A stretch of DNA of 45,000 nt, taken from assembly GCA_905221605.1 (NCBI GenBank), contig CAJNDS010001591.1, positions 712,040 through 757,039 on the forward strand, read 5' to 3'. The position numbers and the translations under genes were made by a program. Origin of the DNA: Symbiodinium natans. Lineage: Eukaryota; Sar; Dinophyceae; Suessiales; Symbiodiniaceae. Positions 1 to 10,972 of the stretch are shown here, in pieces. Below the pieces are notes generated by a model that was not told the origin of the DNA, ran no database searches, and saw nothing but the letters and a program-made list of their open reading frames with translations. How positions within the stretch are numbered: the stretch's first letter is position 1; every line of letters begins with the position of its first letter.

Positions 1-173
1 CTAGAGTTTCAACATGTTTTCGCTTTGACCATCATGCCAATGCCAAGACCATAGGGGAGTTCCTCGCCAAAATTCGTTCTGGTGTCGGGTTTTGCAAGGC
101 CTCAGATTCCTGCGGAGGCAGCTCCCAATCTCTCCGAACTCGAAGAAGTCGTGCATGCGGCAACCACACTAAA

Positions 174-216
174 CCCTAAACCCTAAACCCTAAACCCCAA
201 ACCCCAAACCCCAAAA
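174..216. repeat. Interstitial telomeric repeat, CCCTAAA phase
   Basis: About six heptamers that drift from CCCTAAA to CCCCAAA. This is the first of many internal telomere-like islands. Flanks 1-173 and 217-360 show no supported gene. Confidence 0.9.
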
Positions 217-309
217 TGACACAAGGTCACCCCACGACCCCGACATCCCCCGCAAGGAGAGGCGTAGTGCAGCAGCGCGTCGGTGCGAGGATAGATGCGG
301 ACCTGGCAG

Positions 310-655
310 CTGAGCATGGAGCTGGGTTCAGGGTTTAATTTTTTAAGGTTTTCAGGGTTTCGGGTTTAGGGTTTAGGGTTCAGGGGTCAGGGGTCAGGGG
401 ACTTTCTTGGAGAAGTGGATAAAAAGCATCATCGGAGAGTCGTCCAACCTTCCTCCATCTGAGGGCGAAGCCACGGCAATGGGGATCACCGCCTCCAGGT
501 CCACGCTCCACCAAGGGTTGGCCTCTCAGGGTTTAGGGTTTAGGGTTCAGGGTTTAGGGTCTCACTTTCAGAAGCGCATTTCGGCGCTCCAAAGCTCCAT
601 TAGGGCTTAGCGTTTATATAGGGTTCAGGGTTTAAGGCTTAGTATGGTTTAGGGT
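310..655. repeat. Short scattered TTTAGGG islands
   Basis: Runs of two to four TTTAGGG or TTCAGGG heptamers near 340-395, 528-560 and 600-660, separated by unique sequence. No gene is supported. Confidence 0.75.
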
Positions 656-766
656 TTAGTAGGGTTTTGGGTTTTGGGTTTTGGGCTTTGGGTTTTGGGA
701 TTTGGGTTTTGGGTTTTGGGTTTTGGGTTTTGGGTTTTGGGTTTTGGGTTTTGGGTTTTGGGTCTA
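655..766. repeat. Variant telomeric block (TTTTGGG)n
   Basis: A nearly homogeneous run of the heptamer TTTTGGG, in place of TTTAGGG. The homogeneity of the variant indicates local expansion and not random decay. The Gly/Phe/Trp/Leu-rich reading frame over it is a translation of the repeat. Confidence 0.9.
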
Positions 767-901
767 GGCTCGGCCTGCCAATCGGTGATGGCACAGCCGC
801 TGGAGAAGTAGAGGTGGCTGCCTCACGGTCACGCCGCCCCCCCCCCCCCCGGCCACCCTGCCCACAGGCTCTGGCAGATTCGACATTTTGGGGGTATCTG
901 C

Positions 902-1012
902 CCTAAACCCAAACCCTAAACTGCCCTAAACCCTAACCCCTAAACCCTAAACCCTAAACCCTAAACCCTAAACCCTAAACCCCAACCCGTAAACCCTAAA
1001 CCCTAAACCGTG
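902..1012. repeat. Interstitial telomeric repeat, CCCTAAA phase
   Basis: About fourteen imperfect heptamers. The following 1013-1409 is unique AT-richer sequence without a supported gene. It includes a short segment (about 1250-1350) related to other AT-rich patches at 6400-6545 and 39080-39180. Confidence 0.9.
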
Positions 1013-1409
1013 AACATGATGAAGCAGCAAACACACCAAGCTGAGACCGAGCTGCCATAGTCACCGTCCACGGCCTGAGTCCAAGGACGTCAACTCAAAA
1101 ACTCCATGTCATGATATAAGGTTACGTTATTTCTACTGACACCAATATCAAAATACATGTTTATGGTCATTGCGAAGGCTATGACATGCTATGACTATTC
1201 TCGCTATCGTGCGTCAGGGTTCAGGGTTTAGGGTTTCCGAAAATAGGATACCTCACGACGGGGACACCAAATTTTAATTCCCAAAAGTAGGATTCTCGTA
1301 TAAGAAGGACCCCAATAAGGTACCCCTAATTTAGGGACCACCCCCATATTGTGTCCCTTGATTCTGGTGTTCTATTTCGTTGCAATAAGAAAATGCTATG
1401 TTAATCTTC

Positions 1410-1525
1410 CCTAAACCCTAAACCCTAAACCCTAAACCCTAAACCCTAAACCCTAAACCCTAAACCCTAAACCCTAAACCCTAAACCCTAAACCCTAAAC
1501 CCTAAACCCTAAACCCCAACCCCTT
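1410..1525. repeat. Interstitial telomeric repeat, CCCTAAA phase
   Basis: About sixteen almost perfect heptamers. An inversely oriented block follows at 1660-1748. Confidence 0.95.
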
Positions 1526-1659
1526 TTCTCATAATACCATATCGCCGTGGGAAGCCCAGGCTGGCGGCTCTGTCCGCGGTGGTGAAGGCTGCCTCGATGT
1601 TCCCGTTCGAAGATTGCGTTGCCTCCGTGCTGGCAGGGAGAAAAGAGAGGAAAGAGAGG

Positions 1660-1748
1660 TTCAGGGTTTGGGGTTTAGGGTTTAGGGTTTAGGGTTTAGG
1701 GTTTAGGGTTTAGGGTTTAGGGTTTAGGGTTTAGGGTTTAGGGTTTAG
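1660..1748. repeat. Interstitial telomeric repeat, TTTAGGG phase
   Basis: About twelve heptamers in the opposite orientation to the block at 1410-1525, so the two converge on about 135 bp of unique DNA. Confidence 0.95.
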
Positions 1749-3232
1749 GAGTCCTCTATATGGCGGCTGGCACCCCTTCCTTCTAGGAGTGCAGGTAGTC
1801 TGGAAAGTGAGAGCAGATGAGATGCCTGAACCACCCCCTCCCCCCCCCCAAAAAAAAACATACACAATAATCATGATAATAATAACAACAAAAATCTGGG
1901 AAGCTGACCTTTTTGTAAGTCGCTGGATTTGAGGATGAGCCTGGCGCGTCGCCACCGGGCACTTCGGTGCTTGAAAGGCTTAGCACGCTTGCGGGCAGAC
2001 TCTTTCGATGAGCTGCGGCGGGACACCGGGAGCGTTCTCACGCGCTCTCACGATCGCTTCGAAACAGCACCAAGCCACCATCTACCATGATCTACCATGA
2101 TCTACCCTGGCTGTGCAGAAGGAGACACTCAGACGCGTCCACCCGACTCACTGGGCAGGCATCTTCGGCCTTAAGGGAGCAGCAACACAACTCCATTCAC
2201 ACAGCCAAACAGCTTTACGTAAACTCACGGGGCTTCAAGAGGGTGCACCGTTGTGCGTTTGCGCCACGAGGCTGAAGTGCTCCAGTTGGGGGAGATCTGG
2301 GCAGACAGACCAGCTGCGGAGGGAGCCCTGAGGCTTTCGTTTTGAAACTCCACCAACAGGCCTTTGGTGCTCACTGAGTGCCAGGCTCCCTTTTGGGGCT
2401 CGCCGCCTGCCCAGCAGATCTATTGCTTTTCACCCCAAAAGCACACTATGCGGCAGAAGCTCAGCTGTCCTCGAGACTTAGATTACCTTAGCCTGCTGTC
2501 ATGAGAAAAACCCTCACTCCCTGCGCCTTCATCCCCCAAAACAGGCTGCAGCTTCGCACTGCCTCGGTGACGGCAGAGGTGAAATGAGGCGCAAAAGAGG
2601 CTCCAAAGCCTCGCAAACCTTCTAACAAAAACCGCAAACCGTTTGGGGCTGGCGCAATGTAGCCGGCGGCCGTCAACAGCACCAGCTGCAGCAAGCCATA
2701 CCTTGCGACGCTTCTTCCACATCTCTTGGGCCACAATCTTGGTTAGGCTACCAAATGCCAAATGAGATCCACTCCGGGACGGACATGGCTGAAAAAAAAC
2801 ACATATAAATCTGTACATGTATTTGTATGTCTTCATCTATTTGTTTATTTTCATATCTGCCTATTTACTTATAGATATATATATATATATATGTATAACA
2901 AAGAATTAAGAAACTGGAAGGGGGTGGGTCTTTCAGCGCAGCAGATGGCAGGCGAACATGGCAGGGCCGTTCTCTCCGAGGCGCGGGTTGCGGCCTCCTG
3001 TCAGCCAAAGGCCCGGCGCAATGCAGATTCTAAGAATCCATCAGGGTAGCTCTCTACATAGGTTTTTTTTTTGGGGGGGGGGTCCTTACTTTAAGGGGTG
3101 CCGTACTATGTTGAGGGACATAACAAGGTACGCTGGTGTAGAGAACGGCTCTTAAAGACTGAAAGAGGCCTGAAACAAACAGAGGGGGTGCCCAAGAAGA
3201 AGGTGACCGGACTGCACAGCGCACCGGAATCC
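1749..3232. other. Unique spacer without a supported gene
   Basis: Both strands carry only short open frames that do not look like protein. The spacer holds an 11-bp tandem motif (CTACCATGATC, about 2080-2105), a TA microsatellite near 2874-2894, and poly-C/poly-A and poly-T/poly-G junctions near 1838-1858 and 3062-3082. I see no splice-bounded exon. Confidence 0.5.
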
Positions 3233-3268
3233 CCCTAAACCCTAAACCCTAAACCCTAAACCCTAACC
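3233..3268. repeat. Interstitial telomeric repeat, CCCTAAA phase
   Basis: Five heptamers. The unique sequence from 3430 to 3900 has open frames on both strands but no recognisable domain. Confidence 0.9.
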
Positions 3269-3902
3269 CCAGAACCTCCCCGCCATCTCCCGTCCTTGGA
3301 CAAGCAAGGCCCTCACCAGGGGTGGTGCCAGGAAGCGGCTCAGCGACGAGGAGCCGAGCGCCTGCCAGGCGTCTGAGACGGGTTTAGGGTTCTAGGGTTT
3401 AGGGTCATAGGGTTTAGGGTCTACGGCTTAGGGTATCTGAGGGCTCCCGAGAATTCTGAGGGCTCTCAGGGGTTTTTGGGGTTTTTAAGGGGGTGTTTTC
3501 TAAAGTGCTTGAGGGGGTCTTTTGGGATGGTTTTCGGGCTTCGGGCAAGACAAGGTTTCCCTTCAGAGCTCTGCTCTCTCTGCCGCCCCGGCACGGCCAG
3601 GTGGAAGGACGAAGGGCTCCAGGTGCTGTTCGGCGCCGCAGCCTTCGCTGAGTTCCGGGTCTTGCGGGCTCAGAAGGCGATCTAACGTTCAAGGCGCTCG
3701 CGACACTTGCATGGTAAAACCTGAAGATGAGGATCCTGTGGGAAGCCTTGAGGCTCTGGGCAAAGAAATCTCCAGACAACCTGTCAAATCGACACAAGTA
3801 TCCTGGGTCTATGTGCACATTGCTGCTGGGAAAAAGCCGAACCATCACACAATCTCACAGGCAAAGCATAGGCAGCTTGGCCTAAAAAACTGTTCAAGGT
3901 TC

Positions 3903-4193
3903 CACCTAAACCCCAAACCCCAAACCCTAAACCCTAAACCCTAACCCCTAAACCCTAAAGTAGCCTCGAAGTTTCGCCACACATCTGATTCGAAACCTTG
4001 GGGGGGGCTCTAAAGCTGCTTCATAGACTATTTTGAGATCTGGAGATCAGAAAAACAGACCGGCTGTCGATCACAACTGAACTTTGGCTTTTTTTCAATT
4101 TGGAAATCAGGAAACAAACGCAATGCTCGCATGATTGCAGGCCTTTAAGCCTAAACCCTAAACCCTAAACCCTAAACCCTAAACCCTAAACCC
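3903..4193. repeat. Two CCCTAAA islands
   Basis: Blocks at 3903-3957 and 4148-4193 with 190 bp of unique sequence between them. Confidence 0.9.
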
Positions 4194-4301
4194 TGTGTCA
4201 GTCAAGCTGCGCGCTTTGCCCAACGCTCCGCAATGGCGCTGGCCGGGACCGCGGTGCTCTGCAGCCTGGCCCCGTCGCACCATCAAGCACTTACCACAAC
4301 C

Positions 4302-4479
4302 AGGTTTAGGGTTTAGGGTTTAGGGTTTAGGGTTTAGGGTTTCGGGTTTAGGGTTTAGGGTTTAGGGCTTAGGGTTTAGGGTTTAGGGTTTAGGGTTTAG
4401 GGTTTAGGGTTTAGGGTTTAGGGTTTAGGGTTTAGGGTTCAGGGTTCAGGGTTTAGGGTTTAGGGTTTAGGGTTTAGGG
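4302..4479. repeat. Interstitial telomeric repeat, TTTAGGG phase
   Basis: About 25 heptamers with occasional TTCAGGG, TTTCGGG and CTTAGGG variants. Confidence 0.95.
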
Positions 4480-4789
4480 GAGAAGACGGATGAAAGCTGC
4501 ACTGCAAACGACTGCACAAACCCGACGAGGCGGCGAGCGAGCCCTGCCCTTGTAAGCCCCCAAGCGACCTTGTGGCTGCGGGGCCCTCCCCCGCCCTCCG
4601 GTATCGGAAGTCTTCGCGAAGGGGGGTACGGAACGCCAAGTGAGAACGCAGAACTCTCACGATTCCTGGTGGGATGTAAATAGGGCTCCACGACTACCTT
4701 CATAGGAATTCGAGTCGTATAGGGTAAAGGACCCCCCCCCCAACTTTAGGCTTCATAATGCGTTCCCAGGGATGGGGACACAGGAACAT

Positions 4790-5224
4790 ACCCTAAACCC
4801 TAAACCCGAAACCCTAAACCCTAAACCCTGTCAAGCCCCCAAACTCTAAACCCTAAACCCCTACACCCTACACCTAATGCCCAATTCACCCTCAACCCTA
4901 AACCCTAAACACACACAAGTGCAGCGGAGGAGCAGGATGTCTCCCACCAGCAAGCCGCCGACTCCCAGGGCCTGCTTTCCCCCAAAGAGCGGGGAGAGAA
5001 CGCCGCGGGACAGAGAAGGGCTTAGGGTTTGGGGTTTGGGGTTTAGGGTTTGGGGTTTGGGGTTTGGGGTTTGGGGTTTGGGGTTTAGGGTTTAGGGTTT
5101 AGGGCTTAGGGTTTAGGGTTTAGGGTTTAGGGTTTAGGGTTTAGGGTTTAGGGTTTAGGGTTTAGGGTTTAGGGTTTAGGGTTTAGGGTTTAGGGTTTAG
5201 GGTTTAGGGTTTAGGGTTTAGGGG
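4790..5224. repeat. Opposed telomeric blocks, including a TTTGGGG sub-block
   Basis: Degenerate CCCTAAA at 4790-4910. A TTTGGGG/TTTAGGG mixture follows at 5020-5095, and pure TTTAGGG at 5095-5224. The variant and canonical heptamers occur in runs and are not interspersed. Confidence 0.9.
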
Positions 5225-6545
5225 TTAGGGCGCGTGACCGACCTTGAGGTCGAAGACCAAGGCACAGCCAAGCAAGGACAGGGCGGCGCAGGTCATGAAG
5301 ACCTCACGGCGGGTTCGCTTGGAGGTTCAGGGGGGACTTAGGAACCCAACCAAGACTGTACCTGTACCCGCAATGATAGCCCTATTTGGGGTACTCTAAG
5401 TGGGTTTTTGCATGCTTTAACTACACTTATCATGGGTTACTAAGTACCCTGAATCTCAGAGTGGTTTTGGCTGCCCTAAACCCTAAACCCTAAACCCTAA
5501 ACCCCAGGGTTTCAGTTTTCGTTGCTCCGAGGGGCCATGCTCTCGCGGGTCGGAGAGTCCGCTCCCAGGGGCGCGAAGAGGAGGGAAGCCTTAGCAACTG
5601 TTTGGGGGGGTTTTAGGGAGGTTTTAGGGGGTTTAGGGGGGGTTTGGCGGGGGTTTAGCAGGGTTGAGGGGTTTACGGGCGTTTATGGGGGGTTTAGGGG
5701 GGGTTTAGGGGGGTTTAGGGGGCGTTTAGCCCGTGCAGCAACGAATCCGTGCAGCTGTGGCACAAGAGAAGCTAGGGAGATGCTGAGGCCGCTGGTCACA
5801 GCAGACCAGCCATAGCCAACCTCCAGAATCAGCATGGTCGCCGCCTGAGACTGCACACTGCTTTCACCGCAGAAACAACCCTAAACCGAAAGCAAGAGAT
5901 GCCGTCCTCCGCACCAGCCGTGACGAAGGGCCGCACCTGTCAAGGGGAACTCAAAAGACAGTGCTCATAGACAAGACATGAGAGCGCATTTTCAACAAAG
6001 GCGTCAGGCACCATGAAGAAGCACGAGATCCACGACACCAGCTGCTTGCGGGCACCTGCACGCGGCGGCGCATCACCATGCCATGCCTAGGGCCTACAAT
6101 GTCCGTTAGCTAAAAGGCACCTGCATCCATCTCCAACTCCTTCACTGGTGCAGCCGCCGCCGGCACCGGCAGTGTCTGAGGAAGCACCTTGATGGGCACC
6201 ACCCCCTGAGCCCCCCCCTAAACCCTAAACCCCCTAAACCCTCAGAGTTCCACGTGCACCGTATACTGCTCTCTGCATCTCCAAGTAAGGCCGGCGCCAG
6301 GCTGCACAGGGCCGCACTCGCTAAGGAGACCAGCGCCTCAGCTACGAAGGGGTCACCTCATGTTTTGGAGCTGTTTAGAGACAAGGCCCGAATTTGAACC
6401 CTCAAAGGGTTCATGACCCATATATACCCTAATAAGGATCATAGCAGTGATAACCGTATTTTGTCTATGGTCCCAACTTCAGGATGCTTGTGTGACCCAT
6501 AGACCCTAATAAGGAATTATAGTGGTAGATTGTATATGGTCCCAG
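5225..6545. other. Mostly unique spacer with minor telomeric islands
   Basis: Contains CCCTAAA at 5474-5503 and a G-rich irregular GGGGTTTAGG stretch at about 5600-5730. An imperfect direct repeat of about 60 bp lies at about 6416-6480 and 6490-6545 (shared core ACCCTAATAAGGA and a following TATGGTCCCA). No gene is supported. Confidence 0.55.
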
Positions 6546-6860
6546 GTTTCGGGTTTAGGGTTTAGGGTTTAGGGTTTAGGGTTTAGGGTTTAGGGTTTAG
6601 GGTTTAGGGTTTTGGGTTTTGGGTTTGGGGTTTAGGGTTTAGGGTTTAGGGTGCTGTTGTGCATCTCCCTCCTTCCCCTGCCTGCTGCCTGGGGCACTGC
6701 CAGGGCGAAAGCCTGTGGGAGACCCGAGGGGAGACCCGAAGAGACCCCCAGCAGCAGCAGCACAGGGCCTCCCAGCGTTTAGCTTTTAGGGTTTAGGGTT
6801 TAGGGTTTAGGGTAATGTTTAGGGTTTAGGGTTTAGGGTTTTGGGGCTTAGGGTTTTGGG
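6546..6860. repeat. TTTAGGG islands
   Basis: Blocks at 6546-6652 and 6784-6860 separated by about 130 bp of unique sequence. Confidence 0.9.
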
Positions 6861-7802
6861 GGCAGCAGCTGCAATATGGAAAAATTGGGGGGGGGGGGGG
6901 GGGGGGCTTTTCCCAAGCTGGGGGCATTTGTCTGAGGAACTCTGCGAGTTCTGTCTGGAGTTCTCTCGGTGCCCAGCCTGCGGCGGATCCCAGGCTTCGC
7001 GAGAACTGGACCATCGTCCTCTGCCCGAGGAAAAGCAGAGGCCATCGACCCGCACGAAGTTTTGTAAGATGGGAGGTTCCCTCGAAATTAGGGTCCTCTG
7101 GTTCCCTCGAAATTAGGGTCCTCTGTTTCGGAGCGTCGTTCTTTTTGGAGGAAACCCGACAAAGACCCAAAATTGAACTTCTAGACAATGCGCAGGTTGC
7201 ACGCACTACCCATGTCGGCACCTCTAGGGACATCGCCCGGAAAAAAAATGCTTTCAAGGAAAGGCACGAGCCCGTCTCGCCAGCGATCCGCCGCTGCATC
7301 GCCAGCGCCGGCGCCAGAGCGAATCCGGCCCTGAGAGGCGGAGGTCCGAGAGGAGTCGAGGAAAGGGAGGGGGGGTTGGGGAGGGGGGGTGTTCGTGAGA
7401 AGTAGCTAAGGGAAGGCAGCTTAAGAAGAGAGGTAGTTGAGAGAAGCATTTGTGTTTCGAGACTTGGCAGTTGAAAAAAAGCCTCAAAGCAGCTCCGATA
7501 AACGTATGCCGAGATGCGAAAAGGCCTCACCCTGGCGGAGGGCAAGAAGCAGCCAGAGGCCACCGCCGGGGAACAAGGCCGACTGGGCCACGCAGGCCTT
7601 TCTTAAGCACCGTGACATGAAAAAAACACCCACAAAACCTGATAAACGATGTCTAGAGGGACTGCATATCTTGGGAGAGATGAAGCCCTGGCGCCTCCAG
7701 CAGTTGAATCGCGCTGGTCAGCAGCCCAGCCCAGACGCCTCGGAAACATCGCTGGTCACCATGAGCAAAGCAGACGCACGAACCAAAAGCCCGCCCAACA
7801 TT
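6861..7802. other. Spacer with G-run and 25-bp direct repeat
   Basis: Holds a G homopolymer of about 19 nt (6888-6906) and a perfect 25-bp tandem duplication at 7075-7099/7100-7124. Long open frames exist on both strands (7437-7838 plus, 6826-7563 minus), but neither shows a domain, and both run into telomeric repeat. I do not call a gene. Confidence 0.45.
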
Positions 7803-8310
7803 AGGGGTTCGGGTTTAGGGTTAGGGTTCAGGGTTTAGGGTTTAGGGTTTAGGGTTTAGGGTTTAGGGTTTAGGGTTTAGGGTTTAGGGTTTAGGGTTTA
7901 GGGTTTAGGGTTTAGGGTTTAGGGTTTAGGGTTTAGGGTTTAGGGTTTAGGGTTTAGGGTTTAGGGTTTAGGGTTTAGGGTTTAGGGTTTAGGGTTTAGG
8001 GTTTAGGGTTTAGGGTTTAGGGTTTAGGGTTTAGGGTTTAGGGTTTAGGGTTTAGGGTTTAGGGTTTAGGGTTTAGGGTTTAGGGTTTGGGGTTTGGGGT
8101 TTAGAGAGAAAATAGGGGCCACCCACCAGTGCCATCAGCGCGGCAGAGCCGGCGGGCAGCCGGCTGGTCCCAGGCATCTTCACACACGCCTCGGAAAGTG
8201 CTGGGGTTTAGGGTTTAGGGTTTAGGGTTTAGGGTTTAGGGTTTAGGGTTTAGGGTTTAGGGTTTAGGGTTTAGGGTTTAGGGTTTAGGGTTTAGGGTTT
8301 AGGGTTTAGG
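7803..8310. repeat. Long TTTAGGG tracts
   Basis: Two tracts: 7803-8104 (about 42 heptamers, the longest in the window) and 8202-8310. They are separated by about 95 bp of unique sequence. Confidence 0.97.
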
Positions 8311-8704
8311 GAACTTCGACCGGCTCAAAAGAGGTCCGGGAAGATGCGGATTTCGCACTGACGATCATTCTGTTGAATCCCACTACGGGCCTTTTCATGC
8401 TAAAAGGATAAAACCATTTGGGGCATCTTCACCATAAAAGAAGCCCTTGCTGGAGGTTCCCAAAGAGCCCAGTACCCCTTAATTTTGAGGAATACTCCTT
8501 CAATCATATTATAAGGATCCCTGTATCATTTAAGGTATATGCCCGAATTCAGGAGTATTGGGCTCTCTGGGTTCCTCTTCACTTGGCAAACTGCTCCGAG
8601 CGGCAGCTGGCACCCGCCAGCAAGCCCAGGGCGCTGCCCAAGGCGCCCGCGGAGAGTAGGAAGCCCGAGAGCACGGCCCCGTGGCCTTGGGGGGAAGGTT
8701 GAGG

Positions 8705-8900
8705 ATTTGAGGGGGGTTTAGGGTTTGGGGTCTAGGGTTTAGGGTTTAGGGTTTGGGGTTTAGGGGTTTAGGGGTTTAGGGGTTTAGGGGTTTAGGGGTT
8801 TAGGGGTTTAGGGGTTTAGGGGTTTAGGGGTTTAGGGTTTAGGGGCTTAGGGGTTTTGATTTTGAGGTTTAGGGTTTGGGGTCTAGGGTTAGGTTTTAGA
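8705..8900. repeat. Octameric telomere variant (TTTAGGGG)n
   Basis: A run of about ten 8-nt TTTAGGGG units at about 8750-8835 inside a degenerate TTTAGGG block. The unique spacer 8311-8704 before it has no supported gene. Confidence 0.9.
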
Positions 8901-9043
8901 GGGACGGGCTTTAAGGGTTTCAGGGCTTTGGGCTGCGTGATATGGAGAGATGAGAGAGCGTGAGAAGCTTTGAGCGTAGCTTTATCGGGCTTTATCCATG
9001 GGATGAAGAGGCACTAAACCCCAAAACCTAAACCCTAAACCCT

Positions 9044-9211
9044 AGCACAAGCAGCTCGCCTTTTGGCCCGCGAAGCGTAGAGATCGAAGAGTGCCGCCAA
9101 TCGAACAGGTGTCGAAAGCGGGGCTGCACAGCAGCCGAGGATTGAAAGGGGCCTGGTAGGCACACGGGTACCCAGAAGGAGGCCTAACTAAACCCCTAGC
9201 AACCACTATCC
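9044..9211 (-). repeat. Split direct repeat B2 (3' terminal)
   Basis: 168 bp matching 9289-9456. Its outer edge abuts CCCTAAA repeat at 9017-9043. Confidence 0.85.
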
Positions 9212-9232
9212 CCCCTGGGCGGGTGGGAGGGA

Positions 9233-9289
9233 GCCGAAAGATCTGAGGCAAATCGCGGTAAGCGGCCTCACTTCATGTGCTAGGCTGCA
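9233..9289 (-). repeat. Split direct repeat A2 (internal)
   Basis: 57 bp matching 13434-13490. It joins B1 directly at 9289/9290, which corresponds to the circle-type junction of such elements. A 21-bp unshared spacer (9212-9232) separates it from B2. Confidence 0.85.
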
Positions 9290-9456
9290 GCACAAGCAGC
9301 TCGCCTTTTGGCCCGCGAAGCGTAGAGATCGAAGAGTGCCGCCAATCGAACAGGTGTCGAAAGCGGGGCTGCACAGCAGCCGAGGATTGAAAGGGGCCTG
9401 GTAGGCACACGGGTACCCAGAAGGAGGCCTAACTAAACCCCTAGCAACCACTATCC
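9289..9456 (-). repeat. Split direct repeat B1 (internal)
   Basis: 168 bp matching 9044-9211. It lies just downstream of the recombinase stop codon on the minus strand. Confidence 0.85.
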
Positions 9457-9460
9457 ACAC

Positions 9461-10261
9461 TCACGATGCTTCGACTGAAGGTCGACAAGAGAAAAAGGAC
9501 ACAAGCTTGGATGCGAAAGGGCGGAGGGCTGAGATCCTGGAGCGGGAATCGGAAGGAAGACGCTGAAGGATGACTTGAGCAGCTACCTCTTGTAGGTAGA
9601 ACTCTACCGTTTTCTGCCTGGCCCATCGGCCTCGCCATGCCACCTTGCTCAAGTATTCTGTGCACAAATAAAGGTAAGTGGCCCCAGATCCTCGAAGGAC
9701 CCCAGGCGTAACCCCATCAGAAGCCTGCTGGAAAGGAACCCCCAGGCGCTTAAGGATGGCATTCCATTGGCTCCGGAAGGTAGTTGTTGTACCAGGGTAG
9801 AGAGGGGTTTCGAAAGTGACGTCCTCATAGAGAGAACGCAAGAAGTCGATGACACTAGGGTCCTCAAGGCGACAGTGCTGTCGACGCGCGAATCGCGCGG
9901 TCTTGGGGTTTCCCACATGCACGTATAGGATGGGCTCCTCGGACATGGCATCGGAAGGAAAAATGAGGTCCGCCCGCGTGAGATGCAAATACTCCGAAGG
10001 GTGCAGCATACATAAAAAGCCGATCAGCAGCAAAGATGTGAACTTTGGCCAGCCCCAGCACAGGGCTAAAGCCGTCATGGCTTCAACAATCGGTGCTGAG
10101 ATCACTGGTCTGCATCGGCCAGGTTCAGCATGTTGCCATTTTTTGTCCACCTGCCAGGCGGCTGTGAGTTTGGTGCGATGCTGGGGGCAAACGTCTTGCA
10201 CAGCCGTGATGGCGTAGACAAAGGCTTGGCGCGAGGTCGGCCATACGGGTTCAGGGAACAA
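9461..10261 (-). pseudogene. Tyrosine recombinase, C-terminal catalytic part
   Basis: A 266-residue frame with the catalytic fold of the tyrosine recombinase/phage-integrase family. A helix resembling the TGLR-SEL motif is at residues 80-95 but reads LHPSE, so the first catalytic Arg is His87. A beta-hairpin Lys is possible at 120. The second Arg is in LRGSGATYLY (Arg190), a Trp in RGRW (Trp213) takes the usual His/Trp position, and the nucleophile Tyr222 lies in FYLQE. The product would cut and rejoin DNA through a 3'-phosphotyrosine. The N-terminal part of the protein continues in another frame upstream (10250-11031), joined by an indel near 10245. With the changed first Arg and the frameshift, this copy is probably inactive. 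Confidence 0.75.
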
Positions 10262-10970
10262 TGCAAATCATGCAAAAGGCTTTCTAGGTCCACATCCGAT
10301 CCGGAGGTCGGCAGTTCCTGTATGACAACCCTGTCGAACTTTTCGCTGCAGCGTCCGAGCGAATCAGCATCAAAGTCGGACGCACGAAGGAACCGAACTA
10401 TATATCTGAGCAACCTGTCCTGGACCGAGCTCTGCTCGGCGGTGATGGGCGCTCCGGCCCTCGCTTCGGCAGGAGGCTCCTTCGGGTAACCCAACAACAG
10501 CCAGTTCAAGGTGGATATGACGACGGCTAGGATGCAAGACGCGGCAAAGTACAAAGTTTTGCGGCGTCGTCGCCGGGCACCCGGGTTGCTTGGGCCTGAC
10601 CAACTCCACCTGGGTGGGGGCACGGGCCAGATGTCACGAGCATCCACTCGCTTATACGCGGTGCGGGCAGAGGGCACTAAGGACTTTAGGACAAAAGAAG
10701 AAAGACACACGGGGGTCCGCAAGCTTATGCCAATGAATCCCAAGGCCCAGTCAGTGAACTTATGTACAACCCCCGGTTTAAGGTTCAAGTCCCTGAAGCT
10801 CTTAGAGGGGAGGGGGCCTAAACCGAAACCTAGGGAGGGAAGAGGACCCCTGCTGGCAGAAGGCGGGATGGCACCTCGGGAAAATCCCGCAAGCCCACGC
10901 TTACAAGGCGAGGACTGCTCTGACACCAACCGGCCTTGGCAGAAGACATCTTCCCACAAAACTGAGACCC
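10245..10970 (-). pseudogene. N-terminal extension of the element's recombinase protein
   Basis: The frame open from 11031 to 10102 contains a conserved-looking stretch. A basic cluster (RRRRR) precedes a hydrophobic segment ending in LNWLLLGYP, followed by helix-rich sequence (DRLLRYIVRFLRASDFDAD, then DLESLLHDLH). It then passes out of frame into the recombinase at about 10245. This kind of leader before the tyrosine recombinase occurs in related dinoflagellate repeats as far as I recall. I see no reverse-transcriptase motif (no YxDD-like signature) in any frame here. Confidence 0.5.
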
Positions 10971-10972
10971 CA

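Noticed and set aside
655-910. Gly/Phe/Trp/Leu-rich frame and many frames ending in LNPKP or GFRV
   Set aside because: These are translations of telomeric heptamers. They are frequent in automatic annotations but not evidence of protein.
1-1012. Chromosome end (true telomere)
   Set aside because: Blocks are short, occur in both orientations and are interrupted by unique DNA. Comparable blocks occur up to 42.9 kb, so these are internal.
6826-7563. 245-codon minus-strand frame
   Set aside because: It begins and ends in low-complexity or telomeric sequence, has no motif, and the opposite strand is equally open.
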